In this document: positions 1 through 11,072 of the stretch, in pieces
How the letters are laid out: each line of letters starts with the position of its first letter
Position numbering within the stretch: the first letter of the stretch is position 1
Assembly (NCBI GenBank): GCA_024195585.1
Contig: SWBL01000135.1
Location: 56,047-120,046 of the forward strand
Length of the DNA: 64,000 bases
DNA from: Aureobasidium sp. EXF-3400
Taxonomy: Eukaryota; Ascomycota; Dothideomycetes; Dothideales; Saccotheciaceae
Direction of reading: 5' to 3'
The notes under the pieces: generated by a model
The model's database searches: none
The model's input: the letters and a program-made list of their open reading frames with translations, nothing else
What the model was told of the DNA's origin: nothing
Position numbers and translations under genes: made by a program

Positions 1-1866
1 AGATCGTGGCCGTTGAGCCAGTTGACCATGTATCCGCCGTAACTGGCACCAAGAGCTACTGCTCTAGTCATATCGACCTCGGGCATGTGCTTCTCGACCC
101 AGTCCATGACATTGACCAGATCATTGTATGGTGCGCCACCCCAGTCTTTCCTGTTGTTGAGAATGATGAGTACGAGATATTACTCCCATACATAGGGAAG
201 AGCTTACCTGATGGCGTCTGTAAATCCCTGACCATATCCTGTCGAGCCCGTGACATTCGGGGTGATAACCACATCTGAAAGAGTCAATTGAGTTGTATCA
301 TCTGGTGGTCAGGTAACCTACAGCCTTGTTCTGCATAGACAGCAGGGTTCCAGCGCGTGCTCCATGAATCTCCCCACGACCCTTGAGGTCCACCATGAAT
401 CAGGAGGGCAAGCGGATACTTCTTGCCTTCTTCAAAGTTGGACGGCTTGTATACCCAAGAATGCACAGTCTTGTTGACTGTTGTGTCCGAAGCGGGTGTA
501 CGGATTGAGGAGACCTGAGAAGCCTTCAGACCAAGAGAAGAACCATCTTTTGATGATGAGTGTGTCCATTTCGTGATTTGTGCTTCAGCCTCCGAAGTCT
601 CGATGATGCTGTACGATGAGTAGTCAACAAGAGAGCTGCTGGTGTAGAATATATCCCCTGACTCTAGAGGTCTGACATCGGAGACAGAGCCAGTCTTTGT
701 AAGCGGACGCAGTACTTTGACTTCAGAACCTACCGAAGTCAAGGCAAAGAGACGACCGTATCCTTCATCTTCAGCGGTGAAGTACAAGGTCTTGCCGTCG
801 TGACTAAACACGAGACTCTTTTCTAGGTCAGTATGTACAGAGTGAGAGTGGGGGAGACAGGTGATCATACTTGTGGGCTCTTGTCCAGGCTACCCTCCTT
901 CTTTTGGTCGAATAAACGCTTGACCGAGTTCTTCTTCAAATTTTCAATCAAGAAGATCTGAGACTTGTCACTTTCGTACCCAGCAGTAGACAAGCTCAGG
1001 AAGACAGCCTTCTTGCTATCGGGAGAGAAGACGGGCGAGGTACTGGCACCCTTGAAGCCTGGAATCGTGTACTCGAAAGGCTTTGGAGCAGATTCCTCAG
1101 TAAAGCTGCTAAGCTCAACGTAGTACACATTGCACTTAGTGTTAAGTGCAGGATTGGCCTTCGGATCCTTGGAAATAAATATGATGCCAGACTTGCTGAC
1201 ATCGAAACTGTCTGTACCACCGAATGGCGGGACGGGACTTTCGAGACCAGTTCCCTTAAGTGCGTTGACCCACTTGCTCAGCTCGAACTTGCCGTTCTTG
1301 GCCTTAGTCAGGGTAGCATACCACAAGGCATTCTTCTGTGGAGTAACGTAATCATCCCAATGTCTCACGAACAGGCTCTTGTACAGCTTTCCAGTCGAAT
1401 GAGTTTTGGGGGCTTTTTCGGCATTGTACAACGACCCGTCCGGGGAGCTTTGAGCGGCCAGAACAACAGCAAAAGTGTTGTCAGATAATTGGACAATCTT
1501 CAAGCTGTTGGCGGGAGCACTAATCGATCCAGCAGTATAAGTGGATTCCTTCCAGTCAGACCCGGACTTCGTGGTTGCAATGAGGACAGCGGTCTTGCCC
1601 TTGTCCTCGCTCTTGAGGCACACAAATGTGTCTTTGTGACCAGGCAACCACACAGGCTCGCTAACACTGTTTTCCTGGACCAGCAATGTACTCTCATTAG
1701 ATTTGGTGTCCAGACTTCTCAGCTCGACAGTCTTGGTGTGAGAGTCGAAGGAGTATGTGCTAGTAGTGTAAAGAACAGAGGTGCCATCAGCATTGGGTAC
1801 GCCTGCTGAACGGCGTGGCGCCGAGAGCAATACCTCGGGTGTAAACTTCTGGGCTCTGACAGTCAT
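1..1866 (-). CDS. Dipeptidyl-peptidase V-like secreted serine peptidase (3' end outside window)
   Basis: S9 prolyl-oligopeptidase family peptidase of the fungal DPP V type, which releases X-Ala and similar dipeptides. The coding sequence runs leftward from the ATG at 1866 and leaves the window. Exons: 1866-871, 822-322, 274-208 and 150 to the edge, with introns of 48, 47 and 57 bp that restore frame. The N-terminal part is a WD/beta-propeller-like region; the hydrolase part begins with the HGGPQGSWGDSWS stretch. The nucleophile motif GASYGGYMVNW is read at about positions 12-45, so the catalytic Ser is inside the window and the Asp and His lie beyond it. No clear signal peptide follows the ATG (it starts MTVRAQKFTPE), although secreted family members usually have one; an upstream signal exon cannot be excluded. 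Family call is strong from these motifs. Confidence 0.88.
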
Positions 1867-2351
1867 TTGTGTTGATGTTGGTAGAAGATCGTGAGAGATG
1901 TGTTAAACATCAAGGTATGGTAGATATATACGACGCGACCACACTAGGCTCCGAAGGGAAGGAGCCCCGCACCTTCCTTCTCTGGGTAGCCACATTTTAA
2001 CCCGTCCTTGCCGTGTACGAGAGTTTGTGAATGCGTGTAATTGTAAAGACACACAGTATTGGACAAGCAAAGCTGTAATTTAGCAAGTCATCAGATGTCA
2101 TTATCTTAGGTAAACGTTCTCCTAACTGTTTTCCAGGGCCAGTTGTACTCTACAGGCTTCAGCAGGATGAAGCACGAATAAGGGGAATGCAGTGAATAGA
2201 TCCGGATCACTCTCACATACTGATGTTTCCGAGGTCATGTATAAGTCGAGACCTTCTTGCAGTGAGCCAGCTCACGCAGGCAACGAAATCTTGTTTCAGT
2301 ATCATACAGACATTAGATAGAACGACGAAGGCTTGAAGACCATGAGTGGCA
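1867..2351. other. Intergenic, promoter side of the DPP V gene
   Basis: No open frame with family character. It lies between the start of the leftward DPP V gene and the stop of the leftward kinase gene, so it should hold the DPP V promoter. No convincing TATA box was seen. Confidence 0.5.
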
Positions 2352-3660
2352 CTAATCTTCCAACGAGTCCCCATCTTCTGGGAGAGCTGCAATCACGTCG
2401 TCGACCATGGAGAGCAGTTCATTGACATCTGGTCTCTCCGAAGGCTCGACGCTCAGACATCTCCTCACCACATCCTTGATCATCTCAGTGATGGGTGCGT
2501 CTTGTGCCGGTGCGGCATCAGCATGCGTGGGCATCTTCTGCTTTCCTCTGCTCTTGTTTGCTTGTGCGTTGTGCTCGTCTGGGAACCTCCAATCACCTCC
2601 CAAGACACAGAGACTTAGACTTCCACCAGTCTCTTCGCTACGGGCCTCGAACGGTGACTTGCCGACCAGACAGGCGTACAGTGTACATCCCAGACTCCAG
2701 ATGTCCACCTTTGTATCAATAACAGAGTCGGTCTTAACGTCGAAGAGCTCGGGGGCGCGGTATGGCATAGTACTGTGTTCGGCGGCCGTGTCTTGAACTT
2801 GGAGTGCAAGAGCGCGTGATGTGATGGGTGTAGGTGAGGGAGCTAAAGAGCCGAGATCCATGAGAATAGGCGACTGGCCATCGTCCGAGATCATGATGTT
2901 GCCTGGACGTTGTTAGTCTTCAATGAGTAGCATATCGGAGACGGTGTGTCTTACCAGGCTTGATGTCGCGATGTGCATACGCTCTGACCTGACCTTCAGA
3001 CATGCCCTCTTGTGCCATAGTGATTTCGCCCTCCATCAGGGGTTCTGCATCACCTAGCTCATCGTCGTCGTCCCGACCACGGTCTTCTCCCCTGTCGGCC
3101 CTCGCAGCATCGGCTCGTACGCGCTTGGCTCTTGACTGTGCACCCTTGCCACCCGGAGCACGTCCAACTTTGTAATTGTGCATGGCTTGCAAAGCCTCAC
3201 AGACACCACGGAACAGGACCATCAACTTGCGCTCGGGGAATTTGGCGCCATTGACGAGGTTGGCATTGATGGCGTCTTGCAGATTGCCACGACGGTAGTA
3301 GGGAAGAAGGATGTAGACGGTCTTTGCTGAGGGATCGCTGCGATCCGGGATGACGGCGTGGTCAAGGGCGTGGATGATATTGGGATGCGGCTGAAACAAG
3401 CTGTATGCTTCGACCTCTTTGAGAGCCAGCGCGACCGACTCGGCTCCAAACGGACATCGGATCTTCTTCAAGGCGTGGAGGTTTGGCGATGGCGGTGACT
3501 GGACCAGATAGACGTATGAAAACCCGCCCTCTCCTAGAAGCCGGAGGATCTTGTATGAGCGGCCATTGATCTTGAGCGCGGGATTACTCGGGAAGCAGTT
3601 GAAACAGTTGGTGAGCTGCCACATCAGATCCACTACGTATGAAGACATTGTCGCCGACAT
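2352..3660 (-). CDS. ENV7/STK16-like serine/threonine kinase
   Basis: Protein kinase of the NAK group, STK16/Env7 branch, which in yeast is a palmitoylated vacuolar-membrane kinase. Two exons, 3660-2955 and 2902-2352, give 418 residues. The N-terminus carries closely spaced cysteines (NCFNCFPSNP) as expected for acylation, then a glycine loop GEGGFSYVYLV, catalytic-loop HRDIKPGN formed across the intron, and DLG in place of DFG, which is also the STK16 form, followed by an APE. An insert of about 60 residues, first basic then acidic, sits just before HRD. The start is uncertain: ATGs at 3660 and 3648 put the Cys pair near the N-terminus; an ATG-like start further up (near 3774) would give a longer leader. 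Confidence 0.85.
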
Positions 3661-3857
3661 GTTGCAATGACAGCGAAGGTTGGGTTGGTCAGAATTGAAT
3701 ATGCGTATGCGTGTCTCCTGGTAATACGAGCAGACCCGAGACCCTGTGCCTCCGTTGACATGACGATCTGCCAAGACTTGTAGTATGCAACTGCCTATTA
3801 TAATCCGCGAGCGACAGCAACGTCGGCCCAGATGGCCGAGAATCCAATCTATAGCTC

Positions 3858-5065
3858 CTAGTGCCTCAATCTATCTCTAAACCCTTCCTCTTCGTCGCCG
3901 TCGCCGTGTCGGAACACCTTGTCCAAGTCTTGAGCGTCTTCTGCGTCATCGTCGAAATCATCGCGATATTCTTGATCGCTGCGCAGACTGATGCCGTCGT
4001 CACCGCGAATCGCTGCCGTCGCTTCTCTCTCCATAGCATCGTCTGAGTACTCATATCTGCCCTCTTCTTCAAATTCGTCTCCATCCGGTGCCTCGCCACG
4101 AATGGCAGCTTCACGTTCCTCGGCTTCCAGCTCTTGAGCCCTCGACTTGGTCTTGGTGTACATGATCCACCCTGTAGCCAGACCTGCAATCAATCCAATA
4201 GCGATACTAAGGTAACTGATGGCTTTCGTCTTGGCGTCCATCTTGTCTCCGCTGTCGGCGATGCGTCCGAGCTGGCTGCCGACGAAGACGTGTAGGAGCA
4301 GCTTAGGACTGGCCGCTGCTGTCGCTGCCATGAATTGCGGCCATTGTACTGTGGGGATCGTAGAGATGGCTCCGTTCGAGAGCGAGTATGGTAGTGGACA
4401 AAGCCTGATCATCATCAGAAGCTTGATGCCGTCATGTTTCAGGGTCAAGGCGAGTGCTGCGAAGCGCTTGTCGTTTTCCGTCATTCGTGTCACATATGAC
4501 TTTAGAAGGGTGCGTGAGGCGAGGAACGAGGCCGTGCTGCCGATTATGGTGCCGGATGCTACAATGAGCCATCTGCCACTTGGTTAGTTGCAAAGCAGAT
4601 GTGCAGTACGCAGACGACAACTCACCCCTTAGGTACACCGTAGACAAACCCAGCCAGCGTCACACATGTACTATATCCGATCAATGGAGGGAAGCTGACC
4701 AGGAATGTCGCGGCCCATAGGATCATCCAGCCTCCAGTGATATTCCTCCAGCGTTTAGCCACAGGCGACATGGCATGGAAGATGCGCTCGTTGTACACAA
4801 GGAACAAGATACCGAGCACGAAAGCTATGACTCCTCCAACCACCAACAGTATCCGTTTTGCAGGACTGAGGCCGAAGAAAGTCTTTGCAGCATTGCGTTG
4901 TAGCTTGGCCGCCTGAGCCAGTATCCCGCCTGACTTGGATCGACGGTTCGAGCGCGGTACTGATGTGGATCGTCGGGAGAAGACAGGCGAGTTGGACTGA
5001 GACCGACGTTCTGATTCATCTATAGGTAGCGCCAGAGCGCGTGCGGTTGAGTTGTAGTCGGTCAT
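3858..5065 (-). CDS. TVP38: TVP38/TMEM64 family Golgi membrane protein
   Basis: Multi-pass membrane protein of the SNARE-associated/VTT family, in yeast a Golgi vesicle protein. Exons 5065-4626 and 4572-3858 join to 384 residues; the 53-bp intron restores PKG-WLIVASGT. The family core is seen in the segments SFPPLIGYSTCVTLAGFVYG, the RLCPLPYSLSNGAIS loop and a late membrane helix before a long charged tail. The N-terminal 75 residues are Ser/Arg-rich and cytosolic in character; the C-terminal 90 residues are strongly acidic with Asp/Glu runs. The gene is followed by about 200 bp before the kinase start. Family call is strong; whether this fungus uses it exactly as yeast does is inference. Confidence 0.88.
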
Positions 5066-5780
5066 GTTCTAGGTGGAAGTGATGGAGACGATGACTTCAT
5101 TCGACGGGATTGCGTTTCCAGAAAGCACTGCGGAACCAAAGATGCAAGGCTGGCTGGCGCCTGTTGTACTTTCCAGAGAGTGATGATATTATGCTGAGAA
5201 ATAGTCAAATGGCGATGTTATGAAACAAGGAAAGAGGTCAAAGAGCAATGTAGCAGCGGAGCATGGCGGCAGCTGCATTAGCTCGTGCGTCTCAAGGTGC
5301 GTGCCCCGAAGTGTACCTGCCTTATCATATCTCCGTCCAAATCTCCGCTCCGAGGCAGGACCCTTGGCTCATGCTATATTTGGACTTGAGCCTCAAACCT
5401 TTAACTTCCCACCCATATCCACACTCCGTATGTCAGGATATGCAAATCAGTATAAGGGCATGCTTTAATCGCGAGGTCTTGGGGTATTGATTACTTGTCG
5501 TGAGAGCTGACCAACAAAATAAACATTAGCCCTCCAAGAAGAGGTCCTGTAAACGCCGCCCATGCCTGTCGCAGCAAATTCATCTGCTCCCAGACGATCT
5601 GCCCATTCCCAACGCCACCCTCATCCATACACGTATAAAACCCAATGTCGGCAAGAAAATATGTACAACCATGCCAGAAAAATGCGTCGCTAGGACGAAG
5701 AAGAGTATGAATCGAAGAAACGCTGCACCTGATGCCGAGTACAAATGAGATGTGTGGTCGATGAGCCTTTTCAAGACGCG
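5066..5780. other. Intergenic between TVP38 start and Sel1-repeat gene stop
   Basis: Holds the presumed TVP38 promoter and the 3' untranslated region of the leftward Sel1-repeat gene. Some short hydrophobic frames are open here but none has codon or family support. Confidence 0.5.
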
Positions 5781-8049
5781 TTACGATGTTACTGTAGGCT
5801 TCTTGCGACCAAAAAGCGTTCTGGACCTGCCGCGTGATTTCTTCGCCGGCTCGGGACTCTCCTCCCATGGAGGTGGATCAGGCATGTATTTGGGCTTGTA
5901 GATCCTGTCGAGTCATTAGCAACTTGCACACTCCGATATCTACAAAACAAACATACCAACTATTACCCGCCATGCTCATGCCCTTGTCGGCAGCTTGGCG
6001 GTAGAACTCTGCTGCCTTCTTGAGGTCCTTCTTGCACCCAACTCCTTGAGTGTAACAGAATCCTGCTTCGGCGAGAGCATCTGTGTCGCCCCAGCTTCCA
6101 GCAATCTCAAAACATCTGACTGCGAGGGGCTTGTCTTTCGGAATGCCCCACCCGTTCATGTATGACATGCCAAGCTCATAAATGGCAAGTGCGAACTGGG
6201 CTTTACGAGCTTTTTGTTCCTTGGACACAGCCTGTGAGCCGTCGCTGCTGCTGTCCTCGATGAATTCCACTCCGGCTGAATCGACCGCTCGCCTTAGCCA
6301 CGACACACCCTCGGCTTGGTTGGGTCGCATACCCCATCCGTGTCGACATGCGAGAGCATATAGCAGCATTGCTGTCGGAAGGCCAGCCCTGGCAGCTAGA
6401 CGAAGATGGTATGTGGATTTGCTGAGGGAGCCTGATGAATGACATTCAATGCCTTTTTCGAGATGTTGTTCTGGTGATAGACCAGCTATGTCAGTGGACG
6501 GACTGTTTCGTACATGCGATCCTGCCCTGATTGTACGATTTGTGTTTTCAGACGCAATCGACGGGGTTTGAGGTGTAGTCTTTTTGCTCAGCCGGCTGGG
6601 TGAAGGGGCTGGGCTTCCGGTAGATCCATTCCGGTTCGATCCTGGTGCTGGACTCTGCCCACGTGGTGTAGCAGGTCCAGGACTGAGCATGGGATTGTCG
6701 AGATTTGGGCTCGGCAGAGGACTTTCAGCTATTCCGGGTTCCAATCCGGTTGACTTCTGCTCCCATTTAAATTGATGCTGGGCCCACGAAGCTCTTGCCT
6801 CGACCGAATCTCTGTCAAGCATACGGCCACGAGGCAGCGAGTACTTGGAGTATACGTAAGAGGGCGCACCCGGACCTGGGTGTACAGCTGGAGTCTCTTC
6901 GCCGCTGAAGCAGTCCCTGTCTGACAAAGCACCAGAAAGGTCGGTTGCACTATCGGAGTTTTGACGTTCCACTGGCGCCCTCACACGCATGGTTTGCGCC
7001 GAGTTGGTACTTCTGGCCGCATGCGACATAGAAGAATCGTTCGAGTTCTGACGCTCGATGGCACGACGCGAATCAACCGCCAAATTATTCTCAGCACCTG
7101 GCCGCGCGAGCGAGTTGCCACGAGGCCTGGAGAAGTTGAAAGATGGGCGAGGCAAGTCTGAGGCTACAGAGTACTCGGACAGGGCGGATGGAGAACGGGA
7201 TACAGGGAGCATTTCTGGGCTGAAGGGAGCACGAATTTTTCTGGACGGCCCAACCTCAAGTGATCCAGATGGACTGCCGTTGTCCTCTTCGGCACTGTCG
7301 ATGACGGATCGGATACTAGCGATACTACGCGCTGATCGTGGATGTGCGGGTGACCTGGGTGGTGCCAGACTGTTATCCTGTGTCCTGGTGGATTCATTGG
7401 TCATGGTCCGCGGTTGCGAGGATTGAATTGAGTCGATGCTGCTAGTCAGACTCGGTAAGGCGGGAGAGGCCTCGTCGTTCTTGATGTTCCTGGAATCAAA
7501 CGGCTCCGGGGACGAAGAGCGTGGCACCTTGATGCCAAAGTAGCCCTTTCCTTCGGGTCCAGCATCGGCTTCGCCAACAGGTTTTGGCACGCTAGGCATA
7601 TCCTGGTCGTCTCGAACGACATTTCCTAGCATGGGGTAATGCGACACAGGGCGGTAAACAGCCCCGTTGGGTGTCTGCGCCTGCAAGCGGGGTCGTTGCC
7701 ATTGTCCTCCGTCGTCAACCTCGTCGTCCTCCTCCTCTTGTTCGTCGTCGTATAGACTCTCGACGCCGCTCGAGACAGATCTGAAGTATCCTGGTCGTTT
7801 TGCGAGCTCGTCTGCGATGTCCTGGTGTGGAAGCCGGCTCATGCGTCTTCCGGCCTTGCCACTCTCCTCCAGTTTCCTTGCCAGAGCGCGTGAGTGTAGG
7901 GCGAAGGCATCGAGGGGAGAGAGGGCGGGCGGAATTTCACCAGCTCGAGGCGACGGCAGGTCCATGTAGAAGTTTGGGCGAGTGCGACTGGGAAGGCGGT
8001 CGTGACCTCGAGCGCTGCTCAAATCGAGGTTTTGAGGTCGCTTTGCCAT
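5781..8049 (-). CDS. Sel1-repeat protein resembling mitosis inhibitor Nif1
   Basis: Two exons, 8049-5957 and 5904-5781, give 738 residues; the last 41 residues come from the small second exon (joining NSW-IYKPKYMPDPPPW). The first 480 residues are low-complexity, Ser/Pro/Arg-rich and probably disordered, beginning with a conserved-looking stretch FYMDLPSPRAGEIPPAL. Residues from about 500 hold several Sel1-like repeats (alanine-glycine helix pairs such as AMLLYALACRHGWGM, YELGMSYMNGWG and EAGFCYTQGVGC). This layout matches fungal proteins annotated as the cell-cycle inhibitor Nif1, which in fission yeast acts on the Nim1/Cdr1 kinase, and more loosely the chitin-synthase activators of the Skt5/Chs4 type. 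The exact function is inferred from layout only. Confidence 0.72.
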
Positions 8050-9246
8050 TGTTGATTGCGAATGAGCGGGGTTCCAGGTTAATTGCCCTTCCAGAAAGTG
8101 TTAATTGGCTGCCCTGTAGAGTAGCCGGCTGTGTGTTGATCTCCTGCAAGGGTGGGTGTCGCCAGCGGCCAGTGCAGGTGCATACACGAATTAATGGTCG
8201 TCAAAATAGAGGAATCAATGCAGACTAGGAGGCTGGCTAATTCGCATTCGTGGGGCTGTATAATAAAAGGAGTGGACTGTAGATTTGAGAGATCAAGATT
8301 GGATCGCCGTCGGCCAAGAGCGTGGCAATGAAACGCTATAGAGGCAGCCGCGTGGATGTAAAGGAGCGTGTCGATGAAGAAGGTGCTGTGGAAGAAGAGA
8401 AACACAACACGATGTGTCGTGCGGTATTCAGGAGAATGCGAAGACGAGGAAACCCGTACAGAAGCGCAATAGTGGAAGCCAGACGGCGGCACCAATACGA
8501 TGTGTTGATGAGGCTAGTCAAATCTAAAAGACCTAAAGAGAGATGTCCGTCTCCCGTGACTGCAGGTCCAACCAAGTGGATCTCGTGCGCCCATGGGACC
8601 CTGAAAACGCTCTCCGTCGCGCTGCTTGGAATCCCTCTGTCCGTTTGTGCGATGTCTGTTTTGGTTGTTGCGTTGGCTCGCTCGCACATAGCAACAATCA
8701 CCGCTTCAACTTCTCCAAGTGTCCCCCGGTCTACTCTTACGTCAATTCGCAGGCTGAGCAACCGTCTTCGCTTACAACTGGCCACTTTGTTGCAATGGCT
8801 GCTGTTTGATGTGCTTCTCAGGACGAAGAATGCCCGTCTTGAGCCTCGGCTTCCACCCCGCTTGTTTTGGCTTTGACATGGAAGAATCCGCACGCGTGGT
8901 CGCAATATCGCAATTAACTGCGCCCCTAACTTGGCCTCTTTGCTATGGGTGATTAAGCAATGAGTGGGCTTTGCAAACAACCCAGTAGAATTCTCAAGCA
9001 TAGATTGATCATGTTTTCCGTCGTCATCTCAGAACAGGTCCTCCCGTTGCAACGTTGCCGTCGGGCGGTTTGCTGAGCGTCCCAGCGTCCTGGCCCGCTA
9101 TTCAATTTTGGTCGTGAGCGAAGTATATCATTATTGGCCTGCTGCCGTTTACTACAATACAATGTCCTTGCAGCTGTCGTCCGCCCGAAGAAGGGCCCTG
9201 CTACACTCGAACCTGTTCACTGAACCGCACACAGGCGAGCAACCTA
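8050..9246. other. Intergenic, 1.2 kb upstream of the Sel1-repeat gene
   Basis: Contains the likely promoter and long leader of the leftward Sel1-repeat gene and the 3' side of the DUF1776 gene. Frames are open on both strands over 8322-9001 but they overlap each other and show no family signal; I see no gene here. Confidence 0.45.
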
Positions 9247-10512
9247 TCAGACTTTCTCCCATGTAATCGATCGGTCGCTCGAAGAATCCTCATATTCAGG
9301 AGTTTGCTGATCCTCGTTTTTGGGTGCGTGCTGCAATCCTATCATCCAACTTACGACTCCACTGGGTATCCACGATCCGATGAAGTCGTAGATCAGGCTA
9401 CCCCTGCCAACGTGCCATGTGCGACTGGGGTTGCTGCTGTGCAACGCATCGAATATTGCCTCGTGGAGTTTGCGCACCGATGTACCTGGCGTGCCCCTGA
9501 CTCTCTTGCTATCGTCTCTTTTTTGTTTGCTTCCCGCAATCTCGATATTTCCCAGTTTGAAATGGCAGGCGTGCAATCCTTGGAGGCTGAGCTCTGACGA
9601 TAAAGAGGCAGCGAATGCGCCGAGAGCAGAAGATACCGTGCTTTCGATCGCACGGTAAGGTGGCCGTAACGACGAAACGACATTTGGTGTGAGGAGGAGT
9701 ACCTTGCTCTTGAACTCGGTTACCAGTGGAAGCATGTATCTTGCGACGGTGATGGTATGCAAGACTTTGGCGTTTAGAGCAGTTGCCCAAGCTTCTGGTG
9801 AAAGCTGAGCAATGGAGCCCACAGCCACTGTTGAGATGTCAGGAACGAGGATGACGCCTGCTAATGTCAGACGATGAGCGGAAGCTCCATCGAAGGCGTG
9901 GTGATGGCGGGACAAGAAATGATGGAAGCGTTGCATCTGGCCCTCGGCTTTGTCGGGCTATGCATAGTCAGTCAAGGTGTATCATTTCAACCACAGGAGA
10001 GCACTCACATGTATAAGATCAAGATCGAAGGGGAGCACATCTGCACGCGACTGTTTGCGCAGGTGTTCTTCATCTTCTTTTGTGCTTGTGATGACATAGA
10101 CAATAAAACCACGACGCTCGAGATCCAAAGCGATGGCAGTGGTCAAGGGGGATGTCGGAGAGCCAGCAAGGACGACAGCCTCTGTCCTGGCACCATTATT
10201 TGATTTCCTAGCTCTTCTCTTCTTCACATGTGTCGACCTTTGTATGAACACCAGAACAGCACCAGTGCCGACGAAGGCAAGGATACCGGCGCTGAGAGCT
10301 GTGTTGTGCGACACCCATCGATTGACCTGATTCCAGTATGTGGCGGGAAGCAGTGTGCGACGCGGCGGAGGAGGTGGAGGACGGGGTCGCAGTTGGTCGG
10401 GTAGCCAGTCTTTCAGCTGTATCGCAACACTCTCGAAGTGTCTCTCTACACCGCCAGCTAGGTCGTTGTACTGCTGTCGAGCCGAGTCGATGAACCACTG
10501 GGCGTCGGTCAT
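9247..10512 (-). CDS. DUF1776 family protein (short-chain dehydrogenase-like)
   Basis: Two exons, 10512-10009 and 9957-9247, give 404 residues; the 51-bp intron joins DLDLIH to PDKAEGQ. After a proline-rich stretch there is one membrane segment (LSAGILAFVGTGAVLVFI) and then a Rossmann-like segment EAVVLAGSPTSPLTTAIALDLERRG, typical of the short-chain dehydrogenase-like DUF1776 family of fungi. The glycine motif is degenerate (AGSPTSP rather than TGxxxGxG), so enzyme activity is doubtful. The function is not known. It shares a 560-bp divergent promoter region with the Wss1-type protease gene. Confidence 0.78.
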
Positions 10513-11072
10513 GTTTCGCCGCTTTGTTGTTGTGAGGTGGTTGATGAGTATGCACGCAGGTCTCACGACCAAGTTCCTGGTTCAAAAAACACCATCATGG
10601 TATTGCGGGGCGATAACAGATAGGGAAGCTATGCCGAGCGAGTCCTGCTTTCTAATTCATGCTTGGACCTGCTGTCTTGCACACCTTCAACATCCTCCAT
10701 GATATTTCTGTGATAATCAGTATTCGAACAGAATGTCTGCTTCTACTTAGTAGATGCCATTCTGATAGAGGACATGGGCCAGTACGCAATGCCTTGTCGT
10801 AGTCGTCTTGGCGCTTGCCTCTAGGGTCGTCGTGTGTTGTAGCCTCGCCACTGCTGACGAAGTCACTGTTATCTCTGACAGCAACACATCTCCATTTTGT
10901 GCTTTCTCGCGTCAACAAAAGTGGCCGTCTCCACGTGATGGAAGTGAAAGTGCGCTCACAAGCTCTCATTACACCCCGCGAGCGCTACTGATCTGGCTAC
11001 AAATGCAGCCTCATACTCATCACCAACCTGATCTAACCTTGCGCTGAGACGCCTTGGTTGACCAAAGCAATC
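10513..11072. promoter_or_regulatory. Divergent promoter region, DUF1776 / Wss1-type protease
   Basis: Sequence between two divergently oriented starts (10512 leftward and 11073 rightward). No discrete operator or TATA box was recognised; the promoter role is inferred from orientation alone. Confidence 0.45.

Noticed and set aside
5491..5868. Leftward 125-codon hydrophobic frame
   Set aside because: It overlaps the small last exon of the Sel1-repeat gene in another frame, lacks family character and lies in its 3' region.
8322..9001. Long open frames on both strands at the same place
   Set aside because: They overlap each other almost fully, start in poor context and show no recognisable domain; likely leader sequence with few stops.
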